A stretch of 64,000 bases of DNA from an uncultured Clostridia bacterium. GTDB taxonomy: Bacteria; Bacillota; Clostridia; Oscillospirales; Ruminococcaceae. The translations under genes were made by a program, and so were the position numbers. This document shows positions 62,672-64,000 of this stretch, in pieces (the stretch's first letter is position 1; the number at the start of each line of letters is the position of its first letter). The notes below the pieces were generated by a model. It saw only the letters and a list, made by a program, of their open reading frames with translations. It searched no databases and was not told the DNA's origin. The DNA is taken from the NCBI GenBank assembly GCA_944386045.1, contig CALWZO010000030.1:1-64000 (forward strand), written 5' to 3'.

Positions 62672-64000
62672 ATGGCCAAGGAAAAACTGAAAACAATATA
62701 TGTATGTACCAACTGTGGAGAAGTATATCACAGATGGCAAGGGCAATGCAGTTCCTGTAAAGAGTGGAACACAATAGTGGAAGATGTCATAAATACTGCA
62801 CGGACGCCAGGCAAAAGCCGGGGCATATCTGCCGGACTTCCTATAACTTTTTCACAGCTCAGCGATATAAATGCCAATGAGGACAACAGCCGAATACAGA
62901 CGGGCATTGCAGAGCTGGACCGAGTTCTTGGCGGAGGAATTGTACAGGGCGCCGGAATGCTGATAGGCGGTGAGCCCGGTGCCGGCAAATCCACACTGCT
63001 TTTGCAGGTGTGCGGATATATCTCCCAGAGCCTGAAAGTTGTATATATCAGCGGCGAGGAGTCGGTAAATCAGATAAAACTGCGCGCCAACCGCCTGGGT
63101 ATAAACGGGGAAAATATCGCGATAGCCAGTGAGACGGACATATTTGCCATTACACGGAGCATAGAAAAATATAAGCCGGATGTTATGGTTATAGACTCTA
63201 TTCAGACAATGAACTGCTCTTCCATAACCTCCAGTCCCGGCAGTGTTTCCCAAGTCAGGGAGTGCACATCTCTGCTTCTGTCTGCGGCCAAAAAACATAA
63301 TACTGCTGTTTTTATAGTCGGACATGTAAATAAAGACGGAGCCATCGCCGGCCCGAAAGTTATGGAGCATATTGTGGATACAGTTTTGTATTTTGAAGGG
63401 GATAAAACCCTGCCATACCGAATACTGCGTGCCAGCAAAAACAGGTATGGTTCCACCAATGAAATAGGTATGTTTGATATGACCGGCAAGGGAATAGTGG
63501 AAATTTTAAATCCATCCATGGCTTTGCTGGAGGGCAGGGGCAATGATGTCAGCGGCAGCTGCGTAACCTGTGTAATGGAAGGCTCGCGTCCGATACTGAC
63601 AGAGATACAGTCTCTCGCAACAAAGACAAATTTCGGTACACCGCGCCGCACAGCTTCCGGCCTGGATTACAACAGGCTTAACCTGCTGCTGGCAGTGCTG
63701 GAAAAAAGAGCCGGCTTTTTTATACGGAATATGGACATATACCTCAATGTTGTAGGCGGCCTGGAACTGGACGAAACATCCATAGACCTGGCTGTTATCC
63801 TGAGCGTTTTTTCCGGCCTTACAGATAAATTTATACCTGAAGATATGGTGGTATTCGGTGAAGTGGGCCTGGGCGGAGAGGTGAGAAATGTTACCAATGT
63901 GGACACCAGGCTGAAAGAGATACAAAGGCTTGGTTTTAAAAAAGCGATAATACCTGCCCGGGGTCTGAAACAGATCGACCGGCGGGAATACAACCTGGAA
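62672..64000 (+). CDS. radA: DNA repair protein RadA (partial, cut by window end)
   Basis: RecA-like helicase that drives branch migration in recombination. 443 codons are open from ATG 62672 to the last base; the usual length is about 450-460, so only the C-terminal tip is missing. It has an N-terminal zinc finger with Cys12, Cys15, Cys26 and Cys29, and Walker A GGEPGAGKST near 100. A RadA-specific KNRYG motif lies near 255 (KNRFG is commoner). The Lon-like C-terminal domain (about 290 on) has NVVGGLELDETSIDLAV. The first part is similar to a short frame at 62560 in another phase, which is not real. Confidence 0.95.
   Translation, partial: MAKEKLKTIYVCTNCGEVYHRWQGQCSSCKEWNTIVEDVINTARTPGKSRGISAGLPITFSQLSDINANEDNSRIQTGIAELDRVLGGGIVQGAGMLIGGEPGAGKSTLLLQVCGYISQSLKVVYISGEESVNQIKLRANRLGINGENIAIASETDIFAITRSIEKYKPDVMVIDSIQTMNCSSITSSPGSVSQVRECTSLLLSAAKKHNTAVFIVGHVNKDGAIAGPKVMEHIVDTVLYFEGDKTLPYRILRASKNRYGSTNEIGMFDMTGKGIVEILNPSMALLEGRGNDVSGSCVTCVMEGSRPILTEIQSLATKTNFGTPRRTASGLDYNRLNLLLAVLEKRAGFFIRNMDIYLNVVGGLELDETSIDLAVILSVFSGLTDKFIPEDMVVFGEVGLGGEVRNVTNVDTRLKEIQRLGFKKAIIPARGLKQIDRREYNLE

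Overview
The window reads as chromosomal core DNA of a spore-forming, low-to-moderate GC Bacillota, most likely a member of the Clostridia. The evidence is a PolC plus DnaE polymerase pair, a complete spoIIIAA-AH operon, yunB, a gerA-type germination operon, hprK, whiA, a T-box-controlled tyrS, GatCAB, and isoprenoid synthesis by the MEP pathway. Isoleucine is mostly encoded by ATA in ordinary genes. Genus cannot be read from the sequence. No prophage, insertion sequence, CRISPR array or integron was seen, and coding density is very high.

Layout: (1) 57-9971 (+): one tight operon uppS-cdsA-dxr-rseP-ispG-polC plus an orphan TIM-barrel gene, linking lipid carrier, phospholipid and isoprenoid synthesis with the replicative polymerase. 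(2) 9975-10500: nrdR from its own promoter, meeting a DUF421/DUF4363 pair (-) whose last gene overlaps the nrdR stop codon. (3) 11567-14796 (+): a reduced gerA/gerB/gerC-like operon, ended by a bidirectional terminator shared with an FAD-dependent dehydrogenase and a glycosyltransferase (-). (4) 17637-26637 (+): hprK, ROK glucokinase, murB, rapZ, whiA, dnaE, pfkA, a carbon/cell-wall/division module that lacks the usual glmR (yvcK) between rapZ and whiA. (5) 26715-35586 (+): yunB; ligA-gatCAB; adenine deaminase plus a Methyltransf_32 protein; then an iron-sulfur-type flavoprotein (-). (6) 36372-40914 (+): spoIIIAA-AH. (7) 41050-51219 (+): asp23-nusB-tsaD paralogue-xseA-xseB-ispA-yuiD-dxs-tlyA-nadK-argR-recN, driven by a vegetative promoter that overlaps the end of spoIIIAH. 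(8) 51216-52823: T-box leader and tyrS. (9) 52865-53020 (-): a 51-residue DUF1540 gene. (10) 53101-61807 (+): metallophosphoesterase, tig-clpP-clpX, lon-engB-methyltransferase-hslO, a protein quality-control block. (11) 61874-62571: seven tRNA genes behind two strong promoters. (12) 62672-64000: radA, cut by the window end.

Nothing here is clearly a wholly new system. The best leads are the small DUF1540 gene, the second TsaD/Kae1-like protein in the nusB-xseA operon, the shortened germinant-receptor genes beside DUF421/DUF4363, the structured leader before asp23, and the symmetrical half-sites around the tig promoter. Starts were chosen by ribosome-binding-site spacing and family N-termini; several differ from the longest open frame. 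Promoters, hairpins and residue positions were read by eye and not computed.
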